DNA of 64,000 nucleotides from Blastomussa wellsi (GCA_947652115.1 OX393562.1:29916352-29980351), one strand, 5' to 3'. Shown: positions 54,688-64,000, counted from the first letter of the stretch. Numbers and translations are program-made. Notes: a model not told the origin generated them from the letters alone.

Positions 54688-56465
54688 CTTGCAATTAAAC
54701 TGAAAGGAGGGAAAGCATGGAACAAGTGTTTATCCCATGTTACAGAAAATGCATCAATAATGGCTGCCCCTGGGTCAGGTTTCCAGGATACATAGCATGG
54801 AACCTGATGATTTAGTCTGGATGCAAAGAGATCTATGGAGGGCTCCCCCCAGATATCTGTGATCTGTTGGAAAATATCAGATCTTATCATCCATTCCTTG
54901 TTGTCTGAGAAAACGCGTGATTCCCGATCTGCCTCAACATTTTTTGTCCCTGGGATATGAGCAGCTGTTAACCATATTTGTTTTTCTATGCACCACTGCC
55001 AAGTATCTTTAGCAATAGTGTGACATTCCCTAGAATGTACACCTCCCATAGCATTAATATAGTTCACAGTTGTAGAGTTATCAGAGTAAATCTTAACGTG
55101 AATGCCTTGCTCATTTTTGCAAAATGCCTTAAGTCCAAAAATTGCAGCTAACAGCTCCAGACAATTAATGTGATATTTTGCTTCTTCCTCTGACCATCTA
55201 CCTCCTATTTTCTCTGTCTCTTTGACAGCTCTCCATCCTTTAGTTGATGCATCGGTGTAAATTATTACATCAACCTTTGAATTAGGCAATAATATGGGGT
55301 AGTTATTGGTCTGTATGTTATCATACCACCACTTTATCTCTGAAAAGCTTTCTTGGGATAATCTCATTTGAGCATTATAATTGCCATAGTTTTGTCTTAA
55401 GGCTGTAGTTTTATCCCTCCCAAGTTGTCTATAATACAGTGGTCCATATAAGATCCCAGGAAAACTTGACACTAAAAGCCCTATAAAGCTAGCTAGTTCC
55501 TGGATTGGGAGCTCAACCAGCTCCATCATTTTCTTGCATCTTTCCCTTATGCGCTGGATTTTTTCCTGTGTTAAGGAGACAGTCATATTAACTGAATCCA
55601 AGACAAATCCCAGAAATGTAAGGACTTGAACTGGCTGTAAGACCGACTTATCAGGATGTAGGATAAAACCCAATGTTGAAAATAAGTCACAGGTATCATT
55701 AATATTGGCTTGGCAGTCCTCCACACTCTCCCCTTGTAAATAAGAGTCATCAATATAGCCTACATTTAGGTGACTCTTCTGGCGCAGCGTAGCATACACT
55801 GGCTTAAGGATTTTTGTGAAGAGTCGGGGTGCACAAGCCAGACCATTTGGTAGACATGTAAACTGAAACAATCTACCTTTCCAGCAAAACCTCAGATATT
55901 TTTGGTCATCTTTGTGAATTGGCACTGAGTAGTATGCGTCACGCAGCTCTACTGAGGCCATATAACAGTTTGGAGTCATAAGCCTTATTGCTGATTGTAA
56001 GGTATCCATCTTAAAATGTTGATACTCCACATGTTCATTCAAATTCTTCAAATTTAAAATTAATCTAAACCCTCCATCTTTCTTAGGGCGTACGAATATA
56101 GTAGAAATATATTCACCAGGGCAATGTGTGGTTTCTGAAATCACACCTTTGGTCAGCAGTTTATCAATTTCATTGTCAATGACCTCCTGCTCTGGTTTTG
56201 TAAAATTTATTTCTTTTGGTGGCATAAACTGCATTGGCTCTCCATTTTCAAACTCAATGTTATAATTTTTCACACTATTAAGTATGAAAGGATCTGAGGT
56301 TATGCATTGCCACTGAGAGGTAAATTGTTTCAGTCTTCCACCTGTAATTTTAATAGATTGCTCTAACACGTTTCGTACCTCAACGTTGTTAGCAGTCTGA
56401 TTCATTTTGATTTCCCCTCCTTCTTCCTCTTGAAGTTCGGAGGATGTTTGTGTTCGTTTCTCCAC
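54309..56465 (-). CDS. DIRS reverse transcriptase-RNase H with methyltransferase-like domain
   Basis: This 718-aa ORF is uninterrupted. RT spans about residues 90-290: FVRPKKDGGFRLILNLKNLN (about 125-142), ASVELRDAYYSVPIHKDD (about 170), LPNGLACAPRLFTK (about 205) and active site GYIDDSYLQG with YIDD at 237-240. RNase H spans about 400-515: YTDAS with catalytic Asp, an ELLAAIFGL block with Glu, YSDNSTTVNYIN, and HIPGTKNVEADRESR. Residues 540-625 (SIDLFASRLNHQ, FHAFPPFSLI) match the DAM-like methyltransferase region seen in DIRS elements, where the PPFSL segment stands near the expected PP-x-Y position; activity is not claimed. Its 3' part overlaps the recombinase ORF by about 380 nt in another frame. 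RT and RNase H look intact. Confidence 0.9.
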   Translation of the reverse strand: MEKRTQTSSELQEEEGGEIKMNQTANNVEVRNVLEQSIKITGGRLKQFTSQWQCITSDPFILNSVKNYNIEFENGEPMQFMPPKEINFTKPEQEVIDNEIDKLLTKGVISETTHCPGEYISTIFVRPKKDGGFRLILNLKNLNEHVEYQHFKMDTLQSAIRLMTPNCYMASVELRDAYYSVPIHKDDQKYLRFCWKGRLFQFTCLPNGLACAPRLFTKILKPVYATLRQKSHLNVGYIDDSYLQGESVEDCQANINDTCDLFSTLGFILHPDKSVLQPVQVLTFLGFVLDSVNMTVSLTQEKIQRIRERCKKMMELVELPIQELASFIGLLVSSFPGILYGPLYYRQLGRDKTTALRQNYGNYNAQMRLSQESFSEIKWWYDNIQTNNYPILLPNSKVDVIIYTDASTKGWRAVKETEKIGGRWSEEEAKYHINCLELLAAIFGLKAFCKNEQGIHVKIYSDNSTTVNYINAMGGVHSRECHTIAKDTWQWCIEKQIWLTAAHIPGTKNVEADRESRVFSDNKEWMIRSDIFQQITDIWGEPSIDLFASRLNHQVPCYVSWKPDPGAAIIDAFSVTWDKHLFHAFPPFSLIARCLQKIQTDCAEGLMIVPMWPTQSWYPKLLRMLVAVPRVLPQQQTALQMPGMPQEVHPLFRKMVLIACRLSGSPMRHKEFLKRQPPSSYSPGGKELQSNIHLTSKDGLHIVIKNRLIQFLPLSPRH

Positions 56466-57571
56466 GAGCCTAAAAAAGGCTTCCTATAATGTTGGTTTCC
56501 TGAGCGTCCGCGGCTATGTGCGTAAAAGTTGTGCCTGTGATAATCAGGCTTGTTCGTTGATCGACCACTGTGTGTGGAGACTTTCTTTCCCACTCGATTG
56601 ACCTCAGTCAATTCTTTCACTTGTTTCGGGAGATCATTGCCAAACAATTGGTCAGTGATCGGAACCGACGAGGAGCAAAGATGTTTGTATTCCTCGTGTA
56701 AATCCGGTTTAATAAATTCCCTTCGTCTTTGATTGAGTTCACTGTTTGCATTAGCGAATAATGTAAGTGCATCTGTTGACTTTTGAAGAAGGTCGTTTCC
56801 CGCTGGGAGTGACGACAAGTGCTCAAGGAGTTTGTCGATCATATTTGTCAACGCGCACATTCCTTTGAAGATGGATGTCTGCACCTTTTGCAGTCTAACA
56901 TCTTGGGACCGGACTGTTGGAGTAAGGTGGTCCCATACTGGTTGATTGACTCGTACTTTTGTCAAGAATTCACAGTTCTCTGGTCTGTGATACTTGTTCA
57001 ACTTTTCCTGAAGTTTCTCTTCAGGCAGCCCTTCTTTGAGCATGGCATTCACTACATTCGCCAGCTCTGTGTTTACACTTGGGCCCGTCTCCTCTTTCTT
57101 CAGCTCTTGTTTCAAGCTGTTAAGTACCTCAAATTTTCCTTCATTAGAAGGCATGTTGTGAGCCCCGGCTGAGTCAGCCAGCTTTGTCACAGCTTCTTCT
57201 AAGCTCGTAGTTTTGTCATCTCGCTTCTTCTTCGTGGAGGGCTCTTCGCTGACCTCGTGGTCATTCTCGGCAGATTTTGCCTCCTGTTCTTCCTCCGTGT
57301 CAACATATTGTACTTCAAAGTCTGACTGAAACTGTTTGAACGACTCAGCAATAGTCTTGGATAAATCTTGAGACATCTGGGTGAAACCCTGTCTCAGCGT
57401 AGCGGCCAGCTCTTGTAAACCATGTGAGTCAGTTTTGGCGCCATCGGCGCCATCATCTCTTTCGATGATTCTAACATTTGCTTCAATGTGTTCGCTTCTA
57501 GAGCCACTACTTTTCCTTTTTAAGTTGTCTTTCTCGCCCTTACGCTCAGATTTATCCGAGGTCTCGGGCAT
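56402..57571 (-). CDS. DIRS ORF1, Gag-like protein
   Basis: The open frame reaches up to 57673, but the first residues overlap the terminal repeat. The internal ATG at 57571 (MPETSDKSERKGEKDNLKRK) is the likely start, giving about 389 aa. It is highly charged: a Lys/Arg/Ser-rich N-terminus, an acidic stretch (YVDTEEEQEAKSAENDHE), a middle predicted helical region (VWDHLTPTVRSQDVRLQKVQ), and a basic His/Arg/Gly-rich C-terminus (HRHNFYAHSRGRSGNQHYRK) likely to bind nucleic acid. No zinc knuckle is seen. The ORF end overlaps the RT ORF start by about 64 nt in another frame. It is called Gag by position in a DIRS element, not by a recognised motif. Confidence 0.7.
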   Translation of the reverse strand: MPETSDKSERKGEKDNLKRKSSGSRSEHIEANVRIIERDDGADGAKTDSHGLQELAATLRQGFTQMSQDLSKTIAESFKQFQSDFEVQYVDTEEEQEAKSAENDHEVSEEPSTKKKRDDKTTSLEEAVTKLADSAGAHNMPSNEGKFEVLNSLKQELKKEETGPSVNTELANVVNAMLKEGLPEEKLQEKLNKYHRPENCEFLTKVRVNQPVWDHLTPTVRSQDVRLQKVQTSIFKGMCALTNMIDKLLEHLSSLPAGNDLLQKSTDALTLFANANSELNQRRREFIKPDLHEEYKHLCSSSVPITDQLFGNDLPKQVKELTEVNRVGKKVSTHSGRSTNKPDYHRHNFYAHSRGRSGNQHYRKPFLGSWRNEHKHPPNFKRKKEGKSK

Positions 57572-57652
57572 TTTTAGCGAATTATCGCTTAAAACTAAAA
57601 TTCTCGGCGTGTTGAAAAACCAAACGTCCGTTCGCTCCAAAGGCGGCAACAC

Positions 57653-57716
57653 ACTGAGTTCGCGCAGGCGCAATGCTATCTCACGTGAGCCCTCAGTGCG
57701 GTGACGGAATAGAATG
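57653..57716. repeat. DIRS right inverted terminal repeat
   Basis: The right end reads on the minus strand ATTCTATTCCGTCACCGCAC, then the GCATTGCGCCTGCGCGAACT block. It is an imperfect inverse of the left terminal repeat and matches half of the internal complementary region. Confidence 0.8.
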
Positions 57717-57717
57717 A

Positions 57718-58640
57718 TACATGTACCTCAAAGCACTGCTTTCTCTCCAGGCTGATACAAGCTGCATTTAGTCTATTCAGTTATACATGTGTGGGTTACC
57801 ACAAAAAATGAGAAAGTCTATTCAGCTGAATTTTAAACGTAAAAATGTCTGGATTCAAGCAAAACAAGTTTCAGTTCCCATAGTCACTGTAAAAAAAACA
57901 ACTAATGATATTTTTTGACATGGATTTTATATTTTATACCAGATTCAGTGAAATGGCTCAAATTTATGTGTTAATACAAGAGATATTTATGATATTCTTT
58001 ACTATGATGCAAAACACAAAAAGGTGAATTATTTTACAAATAATATTACAAAGTATTTTTGGTTGTTGAAAACCACTTTCCCAATTGTTTTTGATAATTG
58101 TGTTCATAATTTTCAAACTGTGAACAATATTTCATAATAGTTGTTTATTTATTAATAGATATATCTTGACATAAATTTCAATACAAGAGCTCAAAAATGA
58201 TATTTTTTTACATGAATGTTATATTTTATACCAGATTCATTGAAATGTTTTAATACAAGAGATAGATGGAAATAATATATTTATTATATGATATGAAACA
58301 CAAAGAGGTGAATTATACAAATAATTACAGAGCATTTTTGGTAGTTGAAATAAAATGATGACAAAAATTACAGATTAGTTTTTCATTTGGTCTTACAGGA
58401 AGGCTTGCTCGAATTTTTTTTCCCCTTGGCCCACTGTGCATGAATTTTTTTTTCTCCACTTTTGCTGTGCAGGAATTTTTTTTTGGTATTTGCCCAACCC
58501 CCCCCCCCCCCCCCCCTCAAAAATATAATGGTCCATCCCTTATAGAAATATATATCATAGCACTTGTATTTCGTTTTATTTTTTTATCCATTTGTAAAAC
58601 GTGGCTCAGAGTGTCTGATACAGATATTCACCTGAAGTTC
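57718..58640. other. Right remnant of the TIR element and gene C upstream region
   Basis: Internally repeated AT-rich segments (TTTATATTTTATACCAGATTCA(G/T)TGAAATG at 57925 and again near 58208; AACACAAA(A/G)AGGTGAATTAT at 58014 and 58298) show a tandem duplication of about 285 bp within the TIR element. No gene. Confidence 0.55.
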
Positions 58641-58645
58641 AAGAG

Positions 58646-61600
58646 ATGGCTAACAGCAAGAAAACATCTCCAGTTATGCCTGATTATCCCGCCCGTTCTT
58701 ACGTCTCCCGCCCCGTGCTGCAAGGGGATAACGGATCAGAGGGATAAGAAGCGGATGAAACACCCACTTGGAGCTTTACTGGTAAAAAACACTATCGATG
58801 TACACTTTTGTATACCCTTTTTTAAATATTCAGTTTCTTTTTGTTGATCAAGATGAAATTGATCACAACTGTTAAGGCGTTATATTCGCGATCGAAATAA
58901 AAAACAAAGTTTGACAAATTCCTCATATGGAAAAAATGAAGCCGAGCACATATGTAGCCCTGGGGCTATTGAGACAACCACACATTTGGAGAAAAATGCT
59001 TTAGCGATAAGACTTAAATCTCACGTTTAAGGGGCTATTTCTCTAGCGTAATAGTCTCGAGTTTTGGTATAGACGTCATTTTAGCTACTTCGCCATCCCC
59101 AATACTTTATAAAGAGTTTACTATGTTTCATTTTTTGAAGTGCAACTAACGTTTTGTTTAGAGAAAAATGCTAAAAGTGGTGAAAGCAAAGAAATATCAA
59201 CTAAGAAGAAAAAAATAACATTCAAAATTTCAAAATTTCGCCAGAATTTTAGCTTTGATTTCTGGACCCACTTCCATCCTTGTAATCCTGTACTACTTCC
59301 CCAAAATACCTGCTCTATTTTGTTCTGTGGAATCTTTTTATCAAATTTATACGTGTATTTGGTGGCATTGGGCACAATAATATGGAAATTTATTACAACA
59401 TAAAAATTTCTATAATCAGGTGTGATAGTGTCCCTTTAAGAACAAAAGATTCAGAGTTTTTTTTTCATCCGTCAGCGATTTTTTCGCCGAAAACTAATAT
59501 TTTTGACTGAAAACCACGACGACCACCGAAACAGATGTTCTTCAAAAGTTAGAAAGTAACTAATCGAAAAAGCAAGTTTCCTGAGAGGATCGCAACGACT
59601 TGAATGAACATGACGTCAAATTTTCTACTCCCATAATAATTGGTCCGCTAATGAAAACTCTCTGATTGTTTTGTTGTGAATTTGTCTTGTGATTGGCTAG
59701 AAAACGCTGAATGAGCAAGTTGCTCTGTAAAAATGAACCAATAATGAACAGTTATTCCATGAGCATGACTGGAAGTTAATTTTGACGTCATATCTACAGA
59801 TAACAGATTTATACATGCAGACCTGACGTCATTTTTACAGATAATAGTGTAAAGAATAGTGTAATAGAATCGCGCAAACGCTGTCCTTTCCCGCCTTGCC
59901 AAGAGTTTTTCTTGGTAGTCTGAGAGAAACTATGGCGGAACGCTTTATTACAAGAACACACTGAACAGCATAAGATTGATTGCAAAGAAACACCTTCAAA
60001 GACAACTGGGTTTCCTTTTGTGACCATCAACATTTTATTTTTGTGCCTTATAGCATTGATTTGTGCTGGGCACTTTAAAAATGTATAATAAAACAATTTA
60101 TATTTGATTCGGTTTTCGCATTAGCGAAATTATCAAGGCCTCGGTCTGTAGTATCCGACACAAACGTCGACCACTGCGCGAAAAGCCAGAATTCGCTCGA
60201 ATACGACTCGGCACACGCCTCGTATACTGAAATCTAGTACGCCTGATTCGAAATACACCTGGGATATCCTATTAGAATCCGGCCTGTTTTTCCATATTCA
60301 AATTGAACACTCTGGGTGTGCATCACGTATTCAATATTGAATACTCGTGAATACTCCAGGGGCATTTCACGTATGGCGTACGCCTTGAATACTCTAGGAT
60401 TCTATGGCATCACACTGACATATTTGAGGCTAGAATACTGTAGAATATTTTTCATTTGGCGCAGTGGACCTTGCTAATTGTCGCTATCATTCTCAACCTC
60501 AAAGCAAGACATTCGGCTATAGTTTGTCTCTGACTGTCAAGAAAAACTCTTGGAAAGGCGGAAAAGACAGCGTTTGCACAATGAAATTTTCTCTTGCGGA
60601 GATGGATTTTTGTTTTAATGAAAAGCAGTAAAAATTGCACTTTTGCGTGAAATCCGTAAAACGGCCATATTTTTATTTTTAACGCATGAGTCAAGGCGAA
60701 AAAATTTTCTTTCTAGGACCCCTAAAGGTATCGTGTCCTTAATTTTTCAGATATCTTTCTCAGCTAAACAGTTCAACTCTCACAACTCAGCAAACATTTT
60801 ACAATTGAGCCACTCTCTACAATCATATCCCATTCACAACTTGGCTCATAGAGCCCTTTTGAGCCTTTTTGATATTCAATGAGTTTTCATGGGAGAGGAT
60901 ATGTACTGTGGTGGTATTTACATTCCGCCCAACCATCCGGGAGTGTCGCACTTATATAGGGAAAGAACAAAGGCTTGATTAACAACCAATCAGAAAGAAC
61001 AGCCAATCCGGTCGAACCAGTTTTCAAACCTATTGGATTTGATTATTCAAAATGTCTTGTTAACAACCAAGTGAGGCTAATCAGTGGGGAGAGAAAATGA
61101 TTATTTAAAATGGCTGAAGTTAGTACCACACACAAACCGGTTGGGCTTGATTGATAAATGCATATCTTGTTAATAATCAGGTGATGCTGTTTAAACCCGT
61201 ATAAGTTCGCGTATCTTTTCTTCGCGTGCACCACTATCTGAGAGCCTAGGACAGGCTAACGCAATCCCGTTATTTTGTTCTTATTATGCAGAACTGTTAT
61301 TTTCACTGAAGCATAAAAAATACGTGTACACAGTTTTAGTCGTCAAAGACTCATTCCACTTTTATAAAATTGATTTGAAACTTGCATGATAAGTGAATAG
61401 AGGGGATAAGTTTCTAAAGAAACTGTGGCGCTGCGTCGGTGGGAAGTATAACAATATAATTTGGTTTTATCAACTGGGTTGATAATGTGAATTGTCCACC
61501 GTAAAGATATTCAAGAGATGACGTTTCGAGCGTTAGCCCTTCGTCGGAGCGAATCCGACGAAGGGCTAACGCTCGAAACGTCAGCTCTTGAATCTCTTTA

Positions 61601-63978
61601 CGGTGGCCAATTCACATTATCAACCCAGTTGATAAAACCAAATTATATTACATGATAAGTGTTTGACAAACCGAACAGACCAAAGTCAAGGTTTCTTTTG
61701 TTGAAGAGGCTGAAAGACCTGTTGAAGATCATGAATCTCTCACAAGTCATTAATGAACCGACGAGAATTAGGACATCTGTCTCTTCCAGTAAATGTTTTA
61801 TGCTGCTTTCAATATTTTGTTCATGCAATCGTTCATTTTTTTGTACATTTGCAGATATTTTTCATAACGTATATATGCCGTTTAGAACTTTGGGAGCTAT
61901 CGTATAGTTACGAAGAGTTATTTTATTTTGCAGTGGAACTTCAACCGTACACACGACAAGCAGGTTACCAACCTCAATACGGCTACATCTCACCTCAACA
62001 GCCAGGTTATCCACGGCAACACCAACCTGAAAGAACCGCTGCTGTCAACGTGCCCACGCCTGTAAGTTCGTTACAAACACAAACGCATGCATGGTTAACT
62101 TCCTGTCGTTTCTTCTTATGCACTTATTCGCGTGACCAGTAAAAGATATTTCAGATATAGAGCCCAATAAAGCTGACAGATTGCCGTACTATGAATTCAA
62201 GTGAAACTGTTATAAGATCAAAACTAGCTTACTGACTGAACGAATTTCAAATTAATATGGCTGTTGCTACAACTGGGTTATGTCCCTTTTTTAGGAAGAC
62301 ACTTTACCTTCACATTACCACCCAGGTGTATAAATGGGTACCAGCAAAATAAATCTGGAGGGTAACCCTGAGATGGACTAACATCCCATCCAAGGGGAAC
62401 TACAAATATTCCTAGCCGCTTAATGCTACAGAAACCGAGATAAGCTCCGGTTGTGTGGGTTACTTTGCACGAGGCTTTACCTGCTACTGTAACAGCTAAA
62501 AAAGTATTTAAGGCTGGCATACGGCTAGGGCAAATTCTCTACAATTTACTGTCTAGACCCACTCGGATCCAATACCTTTTAATTGTCCGTTACCCGGAGG
62601 AACTCTCCTGTAAAAATTTCGGCGGTGCTAAAAAGTACCAGAATCTCGATTAGTGGGCGGGGCCCCCAAAATTTTCAACCCTAAGAGGTACCACCACTTC
62701 TATAACTTTATAATAGAGATAGGATTCTGCGCGTGCTTTGATTGGTCAAAAACCCATGTTTTATCAGAGTATAAAACATAGAAAAAAGAGAGTTTTATTG
62801 TTTTTCGTCAGCTTTACTCTAGTGAAAAGTCGCAAGAGATGGGGGAGAACATTTTCTATGAAGAAATTCCGGACAAAATTCTGAGTCAAGCTGCAGAGAT
62901 TGTCGAAGAAGCTTTTAAGTTCGAGAGGAAAGTAGAAGAAGCGAAATTAAATTGCTTCAGTTTATCGATCGTACCTGTTTTGTTGTTTTTACTCGCGGTG
63001 AATAAAATTTATATCATAAAGTAAATGAAGCCTAAGCCATATATTATACTGTCAAAAAACACTCCGGACATTTGAGAACACTCGAACACTCGGAAGCTAG
63101 ATTAGCAAAAGAACAAGGTATGCACTGTAGAACCTTATGCAGCAGTAATAGGCAGGGGGCAGAGGGAAAGACAGAGAGAGGTAGCTTGTTATGCAACTAT
63201 TTGGAGGAAACCCTTCGTGTTTCTGGTATGTGATCTGCAAAACAACATGTAGGCGACAGCATTATTAAGACGGATTCCGCTCAATCCGCTCAATCCCCAC
63301 GCATTCTCGAGAAATTTAATGTCAAACCTCGTAAGAATACTCAAAGCGTGCGTTATTGTGTTTTCAACTAACGCGAAAGGTCCCTTTTAATTGAAATATG
63401 GATAACTTCAAATTCAATTTTCTCTCGCGGGGTCAGCTTGAGAGCTTAAGTCTTGATAAGATCTTGTTACCTTTAGTTAAAATATTACCACTCTATGATA
63501 TTTTTTTGGTAACTTTATTTTTACCATCATCGCTCGAATGTTCTGTGGAAATTATCTTAAGCTTTCAGAAAATGTATACTTTTGTGGGTTTATTTTTAAA
63601 GCTTCGCCACGAAAACGTGTTATAGCGTACGTGAGGTGGTCAATTGGGGTATACTGATACCTTAATTTTTCTGGCCAGAACAAGCAGGGACGATGAAAGG
63701 ATTCTATTAGAATTCAAAGGAAAAGCTGTAGCAACTAGAAACAAAATATCTAGGGATAAGAACTTGCTGATCTGTTACATAAGAGAGTTTAACGTGTTGT
63801 TTATTTTCACCATGATTTAATAGTTGTAATTTTTTCCCTTTTCACCTTGTCCTAGGCCATTCAAACCGTTATCGTTCCGGCGAATTCTCGGCCTCGGAAT
63901 TGGCTAGGCTTATCAACAGCAACCTGCATGTTCTGGTTTTGGCCTATTGGATTAGCCGCGATGATTTTCTCTTGTATG
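58646..63978 (+). CDS. Gene C: third CD225/dispanin paralog, 3' end outside the window (possibly damaged exon 1)
   Basis: Exon 2 (61934-62061) and exon 3 (63856-63978) match genes A and B in length class, phase and sequence. Exon 2 reads VELQPYTRQAGYQPQYGY with only two or three GY-type repeats and ends in a GT donor at 62062. Exon 3 contains the WPIGLAA motif and ends FSCM with a GTAAGC donor. Exon 4 (GDYxGA loop and helix 2) must lie beyond base 64000. A homologous 28-nt exon 1 (MANSKKTSP) is at 58646-58673, but the next bases are TTATGC where A and B have GTATGA and GTATGT. No canonical donor sits there, and reading on meets TAA at about 58747. Either another first exon is used or the copy is decaying. 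Helix 1 is the most diverged of the three (STATCMFWFWPIG). The region between exons 1 and 2 carries Penelope and MITE repeats. Confidence 0.65.
59110..59439. mobile_element. MITE family 2, inverted second copy in gene C intron
   Basis: The inverse of 17998-18391: TGTTCTGTGGAATCTTTTTA, GTGTATTTGGTGGCATTGGG and the end GGTGTGATAGTGTCCCTTTAA at 59439. The other terminus is diverged. Confidence 0.55.
59880..60600. repeat. Inverted repeat with arms of about 80 bp
   Basis: 59880-59960 (CGCCTTGCCAAGAGTTTTTC, GAGAGAAACTATGGC) is mirrored by 60505-60590 (GACTGTCAAGAAAAACTCTT, GGAAAGGCGG). The spacer contains many GAATACT motifs (60190-60450). Confidence 0.5.
61405..61650. repeat. Second head-to-head pair of Penelope terminal repeats
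   Basis: The minus-orientation copy (61405-61551, leader inverse to hammerhead core) directly abuts a plus copy (61552-61650) that shares GAATCCGACGAAGG at the junction. Cores are at 61518-61549 (minus) and 61554-61583 (plus). It lies in the intron before gene C exon 2, about 280 bp upstream of it. Confidence 0.8.
61518..61583. ncRNA. Two opposed hammerhead-like motifs, gene C intron
   Basis: CCGACGA, GGGCTAACGCTC, GAAACGTC is present in both orientations with almost no spacer. The conserved core bases are intact in both copies. Confidence 0.5.
62308..62462 (+). repeat. Shared interspersed repeat (SINE-like), copy 2, gene C intron 2
   Basis: CACCCAGGTGTATAAATGGG, GATGGACTAACATCCCATCC, TTAATGCTACAGAAACCGAG and AAGCTCCGGT correspond to the copy at 24085-24240. 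Confidence 0.55.
62839..63024 (+). other. Short ORF in a repeat-like context, gene C intron 2
   Basis: MGENIFYEEIPDKILSQAAE then a hydrophobic end (SLSIVPVLLFLLAVN), 61 aa. The preceding TGATTGGTCAAAAACC and TATAAAACATAGAAAAAAGA look like a promoter-bearing transposon end. Possibly the N-terminal exon of a mobile-element protein; family not recognised. Confidence 0.25.
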
Positions 63979-64000
63979 GTAAGCTTGAAAATGACCTAAA

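Larger units (their letters stand above)
53144..57716 (-). mobile_element. DIRS-type tyrosine-recombinase retrotransposon
   Basis: This minus-strand element of about 4.57 kb has gag-like, RT/RNase H/methyltransferase-like and tyrosine-recombinase ORFs, the DIRS set with no integrase and no direct LTRs. The ends are inverted repeats: about 53190-53253 and 57653-57716 share the outer CCGTCACC-type block and the inner block GCATTGCGCCTGCGCGAACT. Near the left end an internal complementary region (about 53330-53440) contains the reverse complements of both outer ends joined together, as DIRS replication through a circular intermediate requires. No target duplication is seen, as expected. It lies inside another TIR element (52920-58539). 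Confidence 0.9.
52920..58539. mobile_element. TIR DNA transposon/MITE flanked by TTA, split by the DIRS insertion
   Basis: The left end begins GGGATGGACCATTATATTTT followed by a G-run and GTTGGGCAA. The right end is its inverse, ending AATATAATGGTCCATCCC at 58539. TTA flanks both sides (52917-52919 and 58540-58542). The subterminal parts contain repeated GCA(C/G)GAATTTTTTTTT motifs on both sides. A TTA duplication with GGG-starting TIRs suggests the PIF/Harbinger group. Without the DIRS element it would be about 1.05 kb. No transposase is visible, so it is probably non-autonomous. Confidence 0.75.

Overview
This is eukaryotic genomic DNA. It is AT-rich, its coding signal is split into short exons with GT-AG introns, and it is crowded with nested retrotransposons, MITE-like inverted repeats and tRNA-derived SINEs. 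Several features fit a cnidarian, most likely a coral or anemone: abundant Penelope-type repeats with a hammerhead-like core, DIRS elements, a Ty3/gypsy element with 140-bp LTRs, and CD225/dispanin genes with GYPxQP-rich N-termini. The taxon is an inference; no species-specific marker is visible.

Host genes. I can support five small multi-exon genes for two-helix membrane proteins. Gene 1 (minus, 9056 to 6885; 4 exons, 110 aa) and gene 2 (plus, 15677 to 17794; 3 exons, about 104 aa) are diverged. Gene A (plus, 23790-26169; 163 aa), gene B (plus, 43640-49894; 177 aa) and gene C (plus, 58646 to beyond the window) are clear paralogs. Each of the three has a 28-nt first coding exon, a Pro/Tyr/Gln-rich second exon, a 123-nt third exon with the first hydrophobic segment and its PIGLAA motif, and (in A and B) a last exon with a GDYxGAxRNAxIA loop and the second hydrophobic segment. 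This is the CD225/dispanin (IFITM/PRRT-like) layout. The window is therefore a tandem cluster of CD225 genes whose introns and intergenic spaces have been expanded by mobile DNA.

Mobile DNA. A Ty3/gypsy retrotransposon (37813-42489) has identical LTRs and a 5-bp target duplication but broken pol frames. It interrupts an older L1/Tx1-like LINE fragment. A minus-strand DIRS tyrosine-recombinase retrotransposon (about 53144-57716) carries gag-like, RT/RNase H/methyltransferase-like and recombinase ORFs. It sits inside a TIR element (52920-58539) flanked by TTA, just upstream of gene C. Penelope-like traces occur at about 10.2-11.1, 30.9, 37.4-37.7 and 61.4-61.7 kb, two of them as head-to-head palindromes. 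Other repeats are LINE 3' fragments near 25.4, 32.4 and 52.3 kb, two SINE families, another shared repeat family, and more than a dozen MITE-like inverted repeats.

Layout: 0-6.4 kb, no gene seen, MITEs; 6.9-9.1 kb, gene 1; 9.4-15.6 kb, repeats with a Penelope GIY-YIG ORF; 15.7-17.8 kb, gene 2; 18-23.7 kb, MITEs, SINEs and possible noncoding first exons; 23.8-26.8 kb, gene A with a LINE in its last intron; 27-43.6 kb, repeats, a 63-bp minisatellite, Penelope palindrome and Ty3 element; 43.6-50 kb, gene B; 50-58.5 kb, MITEs, LINE, SINE and the DIRS nest; 58.6-64 kb, gene C, running off the right edge.
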